From Bradyrhizobium sp. dw_411 (GTDB lineage: Bacteria > Pseudomonadota > Alphaproteobacteria > Rhizobiales > Xanthobacteraceae), in the NCBI RefSeq assembly GCF_018449695.1, contig NZ_JAAVUY010000002.1, forward strand, positions 248,001 through 312,000: DNA of 64,000 nt, given 5' to 3'. The translations under genes and the position numbers were made by a program. This document shows, one piece after another, positions 18,676-26,988 of this stretch. The notes below the pieces were generated by a model, which was given only the letters and a program-made list of their open reading frames with translations, ran no database searches and had not been told where the DNA came from. Every line of letters begins with the position of its first letter. Position 1 is the first letter of the stretch.

Positions 18676-19968
18676 TCAATATTTCTTCACCAGAGATGCG
18701 AAGGCGATCCAGAGCCCGACTGACACAAGTCCGAACGACCCGAGCAACACGAAGGCTGCGTTATAGCCTGCGGTTTGCGCGAGCCAGCCGCCCAAAAGTG
18801 GGCTTAAGGATGCGCCGAGGCCCTGAACTGTCAGGACCGCGCCTTGGCCGAGATTGATCCGGCCGGTGCCATTCAAAGCGCGCGCGACGAGGCCGGGAAC
18901 TGCAACGCTCTGCAGCCCCGCACCAACCCCATCGAGAATCTGAACGGGGATGACGCCCAGCCAGCCCACAAAGAAGTAAGCAAGTACTCCCCGCAAAGGT
19001 AGCGCGGCAAATGACACCAGCAATATCGGCCAGTACCCCCGTTTTTCCGCCACACGCATGGCCACGATCGATACGATCGTCATCACCGCTTGCGCGATGA
19101 CCACGGTTGCCGCTACGAAACTCGGTCCGTCGGCGCCGCCAGTGGCTACGGCGGCAAGGCCGTACAACGGGAGAATGGCGGCGTTGCCCAGATGAAATGC
19201 CGCCAGCGCCACGCTCAGGACCAGCAGCGGCTTGTGTGTCAGCAAGACGTAGGATGCGTTGGGCTGGCTGTCCGGATCGGCTTCGCTGGTGCCTCGTGCG
19301 GCCCGATTGTCGATCGATTTCGGCGGGATCATCAATACGCAAACGATCGATACCATACCGAACGCGGCGGCGAGGTCGAATACGGCGGTGTAGCCGAAGG
19401 TCCATCCAAGATAGCCCGACAGTGCCGCGCCGACCACATTGCCGGCGTGGTTGAAGGCCTGGTTTCGCCCGATCTGCCGGTTGAATCCGCGTTGCCGGAC
19501 AATACCAAGCGTAATGCCGGTCACCGCGGGCACGATGGCGGCACCGGCAATCGCGGTCGCGACCTGCGAACCTGCCACAATCCAGAAATCCTGCGACAGT
19601 AGAATGATCGCCGATGCGCTCACCACACAGATTCCAGGCACGATCACCCACGCGCGCTTGAAGTTTGTCGTGTCGATCAATCCGCCGATGGGGATAGTGA
19701 TCAGCATTCCCGCGACGCTGCCGATTGTCATCGCCGTGCCGATCAGGCCGCTGTTCCATCCGCGCCCCAGCAGGAAAACGCCGAGGAACGGGCCGATGCC
19801 CGACTGCATGTCCGCCATGACGAAATTCAGCGCGAGCAGCGGCCAAAGCTTTTGAGAGGAGGATGATTTAGATCTGGAATGGGACGCTACAAACCATTTC
19901 CCGATCGAACTGACGACGTGACCAGGAAATAATCTTTGTGACGCAAGCCAGTTCATGGATTCCGTCAT
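18676..19968 (-). CDS. Major facilitator superfamily transporter
   Basis: 430 residues with about twelve hydrophobic segments and typical MFS spacing: GRGWNSGLIGTAMTIGSVAGMLITIPIGGLIDTTNFKRAW gives the cytoplasmic loop 2-3 signature, and the second half repeats it less clearly. The long hydrophilic N-terminus (about 40 residues) may be an over-extended start; an internal Met at about residue 51 precedes only helix 1, so the exact start is open. No neighbour suggests a substrate. The 280-bp gap to the kinase gene start (18396-18675) holds nothing recognisable. Confidence 0.85.
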   Translation of the reverse strand: MTESMNWLASQRLFPGHVVSSIGKWFVASHSRSKSSSSQKLWPLLALNFVMADMQSGIGPFLGVFLLGRGWNSGLIGTAMTIGSVAGMLITIPIGGLIDTTNFKRAWVIVPGICVVSASAIILLSQDFWIVAGSQVATAIAGAAIVPAVTGITLGIVRQRGFNRQIGRNQAFNHAGNVVGAALSGYLGWTFGYTAVFDLAAAFGMVSIVCVLMIPPKSIDNRAARGTSEADPDSQPNASYVLLTHKPLLVLSVALAAFHLGNAAILPLYGLAAVATGGADGPSFVAATVVIAQAVMTIVSIVAMRVAEKRGYWPILLVSFAALPLRGVLAYFFVGWLGVIPVQILDGVGAGLQSVAVPGLVARALNGTGRINLGQGAVLTVQGLGASLSPLLGGWLAQTAGYNAAFVLLGSFGLVSVGLWIAFASLVKKY

Positions 19969-20100
19969 TTAACGACCAGGTGGAATCGACAGCGGCGAGA
20001 CTGCGCCCGGCACATTCATCTCTCGCGCATCAGATACGTCTTAAGAACAGCCACAAGCGATGAAAGAAAATCCCCGGATAAACCAGGAATCGATCTTCCG

Positions 20101-20481
20101 TCAGGCGATCATGGGGATGCCGTAATAGTCGTTGACCGATTGCGCGCGTGCAGTGTCAGACCAGTTCCAGGCGTTGTCGTTGCCGTATCTCGGTGCGCCT
20201 TCCAACTGCTTCAGCGTGATACCGGTGACATAACCACCGAGCGCGGTGTCGTATTTCAGCGACTGCCAAGGCAGCGGATAATGATCGTCACCGATTCCCA
20301 GAAATCCGCCGAAGCTCAGAACCGCATAGGAAACCTTGCCGCTCATCTTGTCGATCATCACGCGCTCGATCGAACCGATCTTCTGGCTGTCGGCGCCGTA
20401 CACCGGGGTTCCTTCGACCTTGTCGCTGCCGATCAGGTTGCCCATTTCCCGCGCTTCCATTTCTCTTGATTGCATTGCCAT
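20101..20481 (-). CDS. PRC-barrel domain protein
   Basis: 126 residues. Residues 14-95 are a PRC-barrel: LIGSDKVEGTPVYGADSQKIGSIERVMIDKMSGKVSYAVLSFGGF, then GDDHYPLPWQSLKYD. Stand-alone PRC-barrel proteins of this length are common in Rhizobiales and are often general-stress genes. The function is unknown; related barrels occur in photosynthetic reaction centre H and RimM. A perfect EcfG-type promoter lies 28 bp before the start codon. No signal peptide. Confidence 0.85.
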   Translation of the reverse strand: MAMQSREMEAREMGNLIGSDKVEGTPVYGADSQKIGSIERVMIDKMSGKVSYAVLSFGGFLGIGDDHYPLPWQSLKYDTALGGYVTGITLKQLEGAPRYGNDNAWNWSDTARAQSVNDYYGIPMIA

Positions 20482-20508
20482 CCGAGACCTCCGAGGTTGT
20501 GAAACGAA

Positions 20509-20533
20509 AACGGACGGGTGAAAGGATTGTTCC
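20509..20533 (-). promoter_or_regulatory. EcfG (general stress sigma factor) promoter for the PRC-barrel gene
   Basis: On the minus strand GGAAC (20533-20529), a 16-base spacer and CGTT (20512-20509) exactly match the GGAAC-N16/17-CGTT consensus known for alphaproteobacterial EcfG sigma factors. The -10 element is 27 bases from the start codon at 20481. Confidence 0.7.
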
Positions 20534-20555
20534 GGAAGGCAAAGTGCTGCAGGTC

Positions 20556-20816
20556 CTAGCGACGCCGCGCGACCGCGATCCCGAACAGGAACGCGACAAA
20601 CAGGCTTGCAAGCGGTGCCTCCCGCGTGACCGCGCTAATGGTCGACAGTGCCGTCCCCGGCTGCCGCGCGGCCGCCAAAGCGTCCGTCAACTTTCGGGTC
20701 GCTGCCTGAAGACTTTCGGTAAGCTCGGTAATGGTACGCGAGGTGTCGGTTGCCGTGTCCATGGCCCGCTCCGCGAGGTTCGGTTCACGCGGTGCCGCAA
20801 ATGTTTCGATGGTCAT
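20556..20816 (-). CDS. Small tail-anchored membrane protein
   Basis: 86 residues. Residues 15-50 are an amphipathic, probably coiled-coil segment (TSRTITELTESLQAATRKL), and the C-terminus is a single hydrophobic helix closed by an Arg-rich tail (ASLFVAFLFGIAVARRR). This layout resembles ElaB/YqjD/DUF883-type proteins, though no firm family match is claimed. It sits 74 bp upstream of the stress-promoter PRC-barrel gene on the same strand. Function unknown. Confidence 0.7.
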   Translation of the reverse strand: MTIETFAAPREPNLAERAMDTATDTSRTITELTESLQAATRKLTDALAAARQPGTALSTISAVTREAPLASLFVAFLFGIAVARRR

Positions 20817-21004
20817 GTCATTCGCCTTCGATCTCAGACCGGTTTTAAGGAAGTGAAGAGGCCGCCGCCTTTGGGCTATCCTCGCGAGCGCTGGTTGGAA
20901 TAGCGGGTCAAAAAGACCTTTGGCTATCCGCGACAGCGCCGTATTGAACGGCGAGCGGCGACCTCATAAAGGAAATGCGATCACGGCAACTTGGTTCCAG
21001 GAGA

Positions 21005-22249
21005 TCAGCCGTCCCGATCCAGCGCGAAATCAGTCAGGAGCTGCGAACTCGAGCCCGCGATCAGATCGCCGATCAGTTGCGCGGCGAGAAAGCTGAAGGT
21101 GATTCCGTTGCCGCCATATCCATAGGCGGCGAAAATGCCCTTCGCACCGGGCACGGGACCGATCAAGGGCAGTCCGTCGCTGGTGGTGTCGAAGGTTCCT
21201 GACCATCGATATTCGATGTCGAGATCAGCGGCCGGCCAAAGCGCGGCAAGCTTTTGCGCCAGCACGCGGGCCTTCTGCGGGATCAGGCGATCGCGCGCCT
21301 CCGGCTCGACCACTTCGTCGCTATCCTCGCCGCCGATGATAATGCGACCGGCGGAGGTGGTTCGCGCATAGAGATAGTCCTTGCTGTCTTCCCAGATCAG
21401 CGCGCCTTCCTTCCAGAGATTTTGCGGCTGGGGCTTGGTTGCAATTGCCCAACTCGAAGACACCGTTTGAATGGTCGAGTGAACGATCGCGGGTATGACG
21501 TAGCCGGTCGCAAGAATCACCGAGCGCGCCTCGATCTGACGGTCGTTCTTCAGCTGAATGCCGACCGAGCGCGCGGCCGCGTCGAAACCGATGGCTTCCG
21601 CTTCGAAGACACGGGCGCCTCGGGCGGCTGCGGTCTCAAGCATGCCCTTGGCCAATTGCGATGGATCCGCGTCCGCCGCACCTGGCGATACCAGCGCGCC
21701 GGCGCGCGCAATTCCGAAGACATCCAGAAGCATTCGATGATCCAGGAATTCACCCGGCAAACCCGCGCGTTCGCGAAGTTGATGTTCCCCGAGCAATTCC
21801 TTGCTGGTATCGCCCGCAGCCAGATACAGCGATGGCTTGTCTCGCAGTTCGCAGGAAATACCCAGTTGATGGACCAGCGACTTCAAACCAGCGACGGCAT
21901 GTAAGCTCGCGTGGTAAGCGCGCGATGCCCGTTCGAAGCCGTAAAGGTCGGTCAGTTGAGTAAGGGAGCGATCGATTTCCCACAGCAGCATCGACGTGCT
22001 AGCGGCGGTGCTGCCGCGGCCGGGAAGCTCGCGATCGATGACAATGACATCAAGGCCCTGGCGGGTAAGCCGCTCTGCGATCAGCGACCCGGTAATACCG
22101 CCGCCGACGATCAGCGCATCGCATTTGACGTTTTCATCGAGTTCAAGCCGGACGGCTTGCTCGGGTGTCGCATACCATGGCGACCGGCCGCCGCGCAGGT
22201 CGGCCTGTTCGGTATCCTCTGAATCGAGAACGCTGATAATAACCCTCAA
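21005..22249 (-). CDS. FAD-dependent oxidoreductase, DAO/glycine oxidase family
   Basis: 414 residues. The Rossmann FAD motif is at residues 45-75 (ALIVGGGITGSLIAERLTRQGLDVIVIDRELPGRGST), followed by a DAO fold with VILATGYVIPA, a WSGTFDTTSDGLPLIGPVPG motif and the C-terminal FAYGYGGNGITFSFLAAQLI. The family oxidises amines or amino acids with oxygen or a quinone as acceptor; the substrate is unknown. The only in-frame start near the domain is TTG at 22249 with a weak ribosome-binding site, so the N-terminus is uncertain. A partial EcfG-like signal (GGAAC-N16-TGTT) lies about 50 bases upstream. Confidence 0.82.
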   Translation of the reverse strand: MRVIISVLDSEDTEQADLRGGRSPWYATPEQAVRLELDENVKCDALIVGGGITGSLIAERLTRQGLDVIVIDRELPGRGSTAASTSMLLWEIDRSLTQLTDLYGFERASRAYHASLHAVAGLKSLVHQLGISCELRDKPSLYLAAGDTSKELLGEHQLRERAGLPGEFLDHRMLLDVFGIARAGALVSPGAADADPSQLAKGMLETAAARGARVFEAEAIGFDAAARSVGIQLKNDRQIEARSVILATGYVIPAIVHSTIQTVSSSWAIATKPQPQNLWKEGALIWEDSKDYLYARTTSAGRIIIGGEDSDEVVEPEARDRLIPQKARVLAQKLAALWPAADLDIEYRWSGTFDTTSDGLPLIGPVPGAKGIFAAYGYGGNGITFSFLAAQLIGDLIAGSSSQLLTDFALDRDG

Positions 22250-22461
22250 ATGAACTTGAGCAGCCGCCGGAACGGTAAAGGCGGCGTTGGCAAATTCTTA
22301 ACAAGCGCGATCCGGTCTGGTTCCAGTTTCCTAGCCCTGCGTGCGTGCGGCAAATCCAGCCGCCCGGTTCAAAAATTCGTTCTGTTACATAACCATAATA
22401 CCTCTGACGCAATGAAAGGGAATAAACTCGATCCAGATTCATCGATCTAGCGGAGGTAGCC

Positions 22462-22659
22462 ATGAAGAACGCGTCTCACTATCGCGCATTGGCTTCGCTG
22501 TACCGTCAGCAGGCTGCGTACAATCCCGGCCAGAGCTGGCATCTGCTTGGACAGGCAGAACGCTGGGAACATCTCGCCGAGCAGGAATTGGCGTCCCACT
22601 TCGAGGACTGCAACGAAAGCAACTCGAACGTTCAAGCCGTCAGGCGCGACGCCGCCTGA
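22462..22659 (+). CDS. Small hypothetical protein
   Basis: 65 residues preceded by GGAGG at ideal spacing. The sequence is His/Trp/Gln-rich (YRALASLYRQQAAYNPGQSWHLLGQAERWEHLAEQE), amphipathic, without signal peptide or membrane segment. It resembles short proteins found widely in Bradyrhizobium, but no function is known. The good ribosome-binding site and biased composition support a real gene. Confidence 0.65.
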   Translation: MKNASHYRALASLYRQQAAYNPGQSWHLLGQAERWEHLAEQELASHFEDCNESNSNVQAVRRDAA

Positions 22660-23093
22660 TCGAACGCCCGCGACGGGCAGGCGATCACTAGCCTGTCACT
22701 CATAGAACTGTGGACGTCCACAAGGCGCATAGCACTGCTGTCAGTCTGGGTTCCGGCTTCCGGACGTCTATGACCTCGCCGGTCTGCGGTCGTAACAAAA
22801 TCTTGTTCCGTAGCTGGAACCTTTCGCAGGGACGGACGTCAAGCCGAGTGCTACCTGTCAGTAGCTCGATGCTATTGGGGCGGAATTCCCGGATGACAGA
22901 CGGTTTGCCTTCGGCGCTATCCGCCGTTGGTTTTATGCGCCCGGACAGTGGTGCGACCTGGATTCCCCGGCCCGAGAATCATTTCTGCAGCACGCCGCAA
23001 TTCAACGCAGCAAGAATGCGACAGAACGCGCATTGAGCGAAGCGTAATGCTACGTGGATCGACGCCGTCGGTTTGAAGCGCCAGAGGGGGACC
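22660..23093. other. 434-bp intergenic region
   Basis: No convincing gene on either strand. It holds a 12-bp palindrome GTGGACGTCCAC (22710-22721) and a near-consensus EcfG-type signal GGAAC-N16-CGTC (22816-22840) pointing towards the dehydrogenase operon at 23094. The minus-strand ORF across it is antisense to the next gene. Confidence 0.4.
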
Positions 23094-23843
23094 ATGAATC
23101 GCAATACTTCCTCGCAACCGTCCCGGCGGTTTTTGTTGGCCTCCGCTACCGCATTTTTTTTCGTGGGGACAGGTCTGGCACGTGCGCGCACTCTCGGCGG
23201 CAGCCTGCCTTGGGAGCCGGGAACGGCAACGCCACCAACACCAGTGCGTCCCGGTCCTTGGCTGTTTTTCACCGCGGACGAAGCTGCGATAGTTGAAGCC
23301 GCGGTCGATCGCCTGATCCCGCCGGACAATCGCGGGCCCGGCGGCAAGGATGCCGGGTGCGCCGTGTACATCGACCGGCAACTCGCAGGCCCCTATGGCC
23401 GTTCCGAGGGCCTCTATACCAGGCCACCCTTCATGGCGGGCGCAGCCACGCAAGGCTATCAAATGCCCGACGCGCCCGCCGCGCGCTATCGCATGGGCCT
23501 GAGAGCGCTGGCGGACCACATCAAAAGCAACTTCGCAGGAAAATCTTTTCGCGATCTCGCGCCTGAGGATCAGGACAAGGTGCTCAAAGGGCTGGAGTCG
23601 GGATCTATCGCGCTCAAGGACGTCAAGAGCGCGGATTTCTTTACGCTGCTCTTGGGTAATACCCAGGAAGGCTTTTTTGCCGATCCGATCTATGGCGGCA
23701 ACCGCGACATGGCGGGCTGGAAGCTGATCGGCTTTCCCGGCGCGCGTTACGATTATCGCGATTGGGTCGAGCGCCACAACGAAGCCTATCCGTTGCCGCC
23801 CGTGAGCATCATGGGCCGCTCCGACTGGACAGTGAGAGAATAG
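23094..23843 (+). CDS. Gluconate 2-dehydrogenase subunit 3 family protein
   Basis: 249 residues from the ATG at 23094 (after GAGGGGG). The N-terminus is a Tat signal (PSRRFLLASATAFFFVGTGLARA), typical of the small subunit that carries its FAD partner across the membrane. The body matches the gluconate_2-dh3 family (FFTADEAAIVEAAVDRLIPPDNRGPGGKDAGCAVYIDRQLAG, and later FRDLAPEDQDKVLKGLESG). It is the first gene of a three-gene operon with the GMC flavoprotein (2 bases between) and the triheme cytochrome c. Together they should form a membrane-bound periplasmic dehydrogenase for a sugar acid, polyol or alcohol. Confidence 0.88.
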   Translation: MNRNTSSQPSRRFLLASATAFFFVGTGLARARTLGGSLPWEPGTATPPTPVRPGPWLFFTADEAAIVEAAVDRLIPPDNRGPGGKDAGCAVYIDRQLAGPYGRSEGLYTRPPFMAGAATQGYQMPDAPAARYRMGLRALADHIKSNFAGKSFRDLAPEDQDKVLKGLESGSIALKDVKSADFFTLLLGNTQEGFFADPIYGGNRDMAGWKLIGFPGARYDYRDWVERHNEAYPLPPVSIMGRSDWTVRE

Positions 23844-23845
23844 CA

Positions 23846-25609
23846 ATGGCCCGCAAACTGCCTGCCAAGGACGTCGTGATTATCGGGCTCGGCTGGACCG
23901 GATCGATCCTTGCCTATGAACTCGCCAAATCAGGGCTGAACGTGGTTGCGATCGAGCGCGGTCCGTGGCGCGACACCGCAACGGATTTCCCGCCCGCCTA
24001 TGCGCAGGATGAATTGCGCTACGCGGTTCGGCTGGATCTGTTTTTGCGTCCCGACCAGCAAACCATGACGTTTCGCAACAATGCGAGCCAGACGGCGATG
24101 CCGATCCGCAGTTTCTCGGGCTTCCTTCCGGGCAACGGCGTCGGCGGCGCCGGGGTGCATTGGAACGGACAGACCTGGCGCTTCCTGCCGACGGATTTCA
24201 ATATCCGCAGCCATCTTGAAGAACGCTACGGCAAGGACGCCTTGCCGGCTGATATGACAATCCAGGACTGGCCCGTCAGTTATGACGAACTCGAACCCTA
24301 TTACGACCGCTTTGAAAAGCTCTGCGGCACTTCCGGCAAGGCCGGTAATCTTCGCGGGCAGAAGCAACCCGGCGGCAATCCGTTCGAAGGCTGGCGCTCT
24401 TCGGAATATCCGACGCCGCCGCTGAAGCAGGGATTGGGCGCGACGCTGTTCGCCGAAGCGGCGCGCAAGACCGGTCATTCGCCGTTCCCGCAGCCGGCTT
24501 CCAATCTCAGCGAAGCCTATGTCAATCCGCTCGGCGTGAAACTCGGGCAGTGCACCTATTGCGGTTTCTGCGAGCGGTTCGGTTGCGGCAATTATGCGAA
24601 ATCGAGCCCGCAGACCTGCGTGCTGCCGGCGCTGATGCGATTTCCCAATTTCAGCGCACGGACTGAATCCGAGGTCACCAAAATCAATCTGGACTCGACC
24701 GGGAGACGCGCGACCGGCGTGACCTATGTCGATACCTCAGGCGAAGAGTGGGAACAGCCCGCCGATATCGTGCTGATGTGCGCGTTTTCGTTCTTCAATG
24801 TGCAACTGATGTTGCTGTCGGGCATCGGCAAACCCTACGACCCGCAAACCGGGCAGGGCGTCGTCGGGCGCAACTACGCCTATCAGACCACCTCCAGTGT
24901 CAGTCTGATTCTCAAGGACAAGATCCTCAATCCGTTCATCGCGACCGGCTCGCACGGCATGATCATCGACGACTATAACGGCGACAATTTCGATCACACC
25001 GGGCTCGGTTTCTTCGGCGGTGGCTATATGGGGTTCGGGCAGACCGGTGCGCGCCCGATCCAGACCCGGCCGGTGCCGAAGGGTACGCCGAAATGGGGCG
25101 CGGAGTGGAAGAAAGCGACAGCCGAGACCTATCAACGCGGTCTGAGTCTTGCGACCCACGCCAGTTCGTACAGCTACAAGGACTGCTATCTCGATCTCGA
25201 TCCGACCTACAAGGACCGGTTCGGCCGCCCTTTATTGCGGATGACGTTCGATTTTCACGACAATGAACTGAAGATGTCGGCCTTCCTGACCGAGCGCCTC
25301 GCGGAGATTGCGAAAGCAATGGACCCCGTCGAGATGACGGCAAGCCCGCGCAAGGGCCCTTACGACAGCACCATCTATCAAACCACGCACAATACCGGCG
25401 GCACCGTGATGGGCGCCGATCCCTCAACCAGCGTGCTCAATCGCTATTGCCAGAGCTGGGACGTGCACAATATCTTTGTGCCCGGCGGCGCCTCGGTGTT
25501 CCCGCAAAATCACGGCTACAACCCGACCGACACGGTCGGTGCGCTCGCGTACTGGACCGCCGACGCTATTCGCAATCGCTATCTGAAAAACCCCGGTCCG
25601 TTGGTTTAG
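23846..25609 (+). CDS. GMC-family FAD oxidoreductase (dehydrogenase large subunit)
   Basis: 587 residues, starting 2 bases after the preceding stop. FAD-binding motif at residues 8-38 (VVIIGLGWTGSILAYELAKSGLNVVAIERG), substrate-domain Cys motif GQCTYCGFCERFGCG (about 233-247), typical of gluconate/2-ketogluconate dehydrogenase flavoproteins where it may hold an iron-sulphur cluster, and the C-terminal GMC signature HNTGGTVMGAD...NIFVPGGASVFPQNHGYNPTDT with catalytic His/Asn. It lacks its own signal peptide and would be co-exported with the Tat subunit. The substrate cannot be read from the sequence. Confidence 0.9.
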   Translation: MARKLPAKDVVIIGLGWTGSILAYELAKSGLNVVAIERGPWRDTATDFPPAYAQDELRYAVRLDLFLRPDQQTMTFRNNASQTAMPIRSFSGFLPGNGVGGAGVHWNGQTWRFLPTDFNIRSHLEERYGKDALPADMTIQDWPVSYDELEPYYDRFEKLCGTSGKAGNLRGQKQPGGNPFEGWRSSEYPTPPLKQGLGATLFAEAARKTGHSPFPQPASNLSEAYVNPLGVKLGQCTYCGFCERFGCGNYAKSSPQTCVLPALMRFPNFSARTESEVTKINLDSTGRRATGVTYVDTSGEEWEQPADIVLMCAFSFFNVQLMLLSGIGKPYDPQTGQGVVGRNYAYQTTSSVSLILKDKILNPFIATGSHGMIIDDYNGDNFDHTGLGFFGGGYMGFGQTGARPIQTRPVPKGTPKWGAEWKKATAETYQRGLSLATHASSYSYKDCYLDLDPTYKDRFGRPLLRMTFDFHDNELKMSAFLTERLAEIAKAMDPVEMTASPRKGPYDSTIYQTTHNTGGTVMGADPSTSVLNRYCQSWDVHNIFVPGGASVFPQNHGYNPTDTVGALAYWTADAIRNRYLKNPGPLV

Positions 25610-25616
25610 TGAGGGA

Positions 25617-26849
25617 ATGATGCGCCGTTCTCTCACAGCCGCCGCCTTGTTCGTCAGCCTGACCAATGCTGCCTTTGCGCAGGATACCCAGAGTTTCGAC
25701 CGCATCGAACGCGGACGTTATCTCGCAACACTCAGCGATTGCGCGGCCTGCCACACCACGCCTGGCGGCGCGCCGTATGCCGGCGGTCTCGCGCTGCAGA
25801 CCCCGTTTGGCATATTGGTGGCGCCGAACATCACATCCGATCCCGACACCGGAATCGGCAACATGACCAACGACGAGTTTCTCGCGGTGCTGCATGAGGG
25901 CCGCGGTCACGATGGCAAGCGGCTTTATCCGGCGATGCCATATCCGGCCTATACCAAACTGAGCGACGACGATGTGCTGGCCATGCGTTCCTATTTTGCG
26001 ACGGTCGCGCCGGTCAGCAACAGGGTCGTGTCCAACCAACTGCCTTTTCCGCTGAACATCCGCCTCGCGATGGTGTTCTGGAACGGGCTCAATTTCGCAT
26101 CCGGGCGCTACCAACCCAATCCGAAGAAATCCGCGGAGTGGAATCGCGGCGCCTATATCGTCGAGGGTGCAGCGCATTGCGGCACCTGCCACACGCCGAA
26201 GACGCTTCTCGGCGGCGACAAGAATAATGTCGCGTTGACCGGCGCCACGCTTCAGGGCTGGTTCGCTCCCGACATTACCAACGATCCGCGCAAGGGCATT
26301 GGCGGATGGTCCAGGGACGATCTGGTCCAGTATCTCAAAAACGGGACCAACAAGTGGACGTTGGCCTCGGGCCCGATGGCCGAGGCGGTGTCCCATTCCA
26401 CATCGCATATGACCGACGGCGATATCGTGGCCATTGCGACCTATCTGAAAGACAGTGGCGCAGCCGGTGCGGGTTCAAAGCCGGAGCCGGTCGCGGCCAG
26501 CAATGGCGCGATGCGCGCGGGTGCGGCGATCTACAAGGACAGTTGCGCCGCGTGCCACAAGGACACCGGCGAAGGCGAGGTCAATCTTTTCCCGCGATTG
26601 GCCGGCAGCGCGCTGGTGCAATCGGACGATCCGACCACGCTGGCGCGGGTGGTTCTGCATGGCACGCGCGCGGTTTCCACGCCGGGTGCGCCGACCGCGC
26701 CCGCGATGCCCGGGTTCGATTGGCGGCTAGGCGACGCGCAGGTGGCGGCGGTCCTGACCTATGTTCGCAACGCCTGGGGCAATGCCGCCGTGCCGGTCTC
26801 GGCTGACGCTGTCGCGAGCCAGCGCGAGGCCCTGCGCAAGTCGCCGTAG
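25617..26849 (+). CDS. Triheme cytochrome c subunit of the membrane dehydrogenase
   Basis: 410 residues with a Sec signal peptide (cleavage near AFAQ, residue 21). Three CxxCH heme motifs: CAACH (42-46), CGTCH (about 187) and CAACH (about 313), each in a class I cytochrome c domain with distal Met segments (LYPAMPYPAY, APAMPGFDW). This is the gluconate/alcohol dehydrogenase cytochrome subunit that passes electrons from the flavoprotein to ubiquinone. It lacks an obvious C-terminal anchor helix. Closely follows the GMC gene (7 bases). Confidence 0.9.
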   Translation: MMRRSLTAAALFVSLTNAAFAQDTQSFDRIERGRYLATLSDCAACHTTPGGAPYAGGLALQTPFGILVAPNITSDPDTGIGNMTNDEFLAVLHEGRGHDGKRLYPAMPYPAYTKLSDDDVLAMRSYFATVAPVSNRVVSNQLPFPLNIRLAMVFWNGLNFASGRYQPNPKKSAEWNRGAYIVEGAAHCGTCHTPKTLLGGDKNNVALTGATLQGWFAPDITNDPRKGIGGWSRDDLVQYLKNGTNKWTLASGPMAEAVSHSTSHMTDGDIVAIATYLKDSGAAGAGSKPEPVAASNGAMRAGAAIYKDSCAACHKDTGEGEVNLFPRLAGSALVQSDDPTTLARVVLHGTRAVSTPGAPTAPAMPGFDWRLGDAQVAAVLTYVRNAWGNAAVPVSADAVASQREALRKSP

Positions 26850-26944
26850 AGCGTTTTCGAGCCAACGGGTCGCGCGAACGCGCGCCCGATGACAGGCTCC
26901 GTGGATACCGGTTCGCGTGAAGAAAACGCGTCAAACAAAAGATA

Positions 26945-26982
26945 GAGCCCGGTTCTGATTCAATCAGAACCGATAAGGCTCT
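26945..26982. terminator. Bidirectional hairpin between convergent genes
   Basis: CGGTTCTGATT/AATCAGAACCG (11-bp perfect stem, 1-base loop) with an outer AGAGCC/GGCTCT pair. It is the end of a longer GC-rich stretch (26851-26983) resembling a Bradyrhizobium intergenic element, and lies between the cytochrome gene and the convergent amidohydrolase. Confidence 0.65.
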
Positions 26983-26988
26983 AAACTC

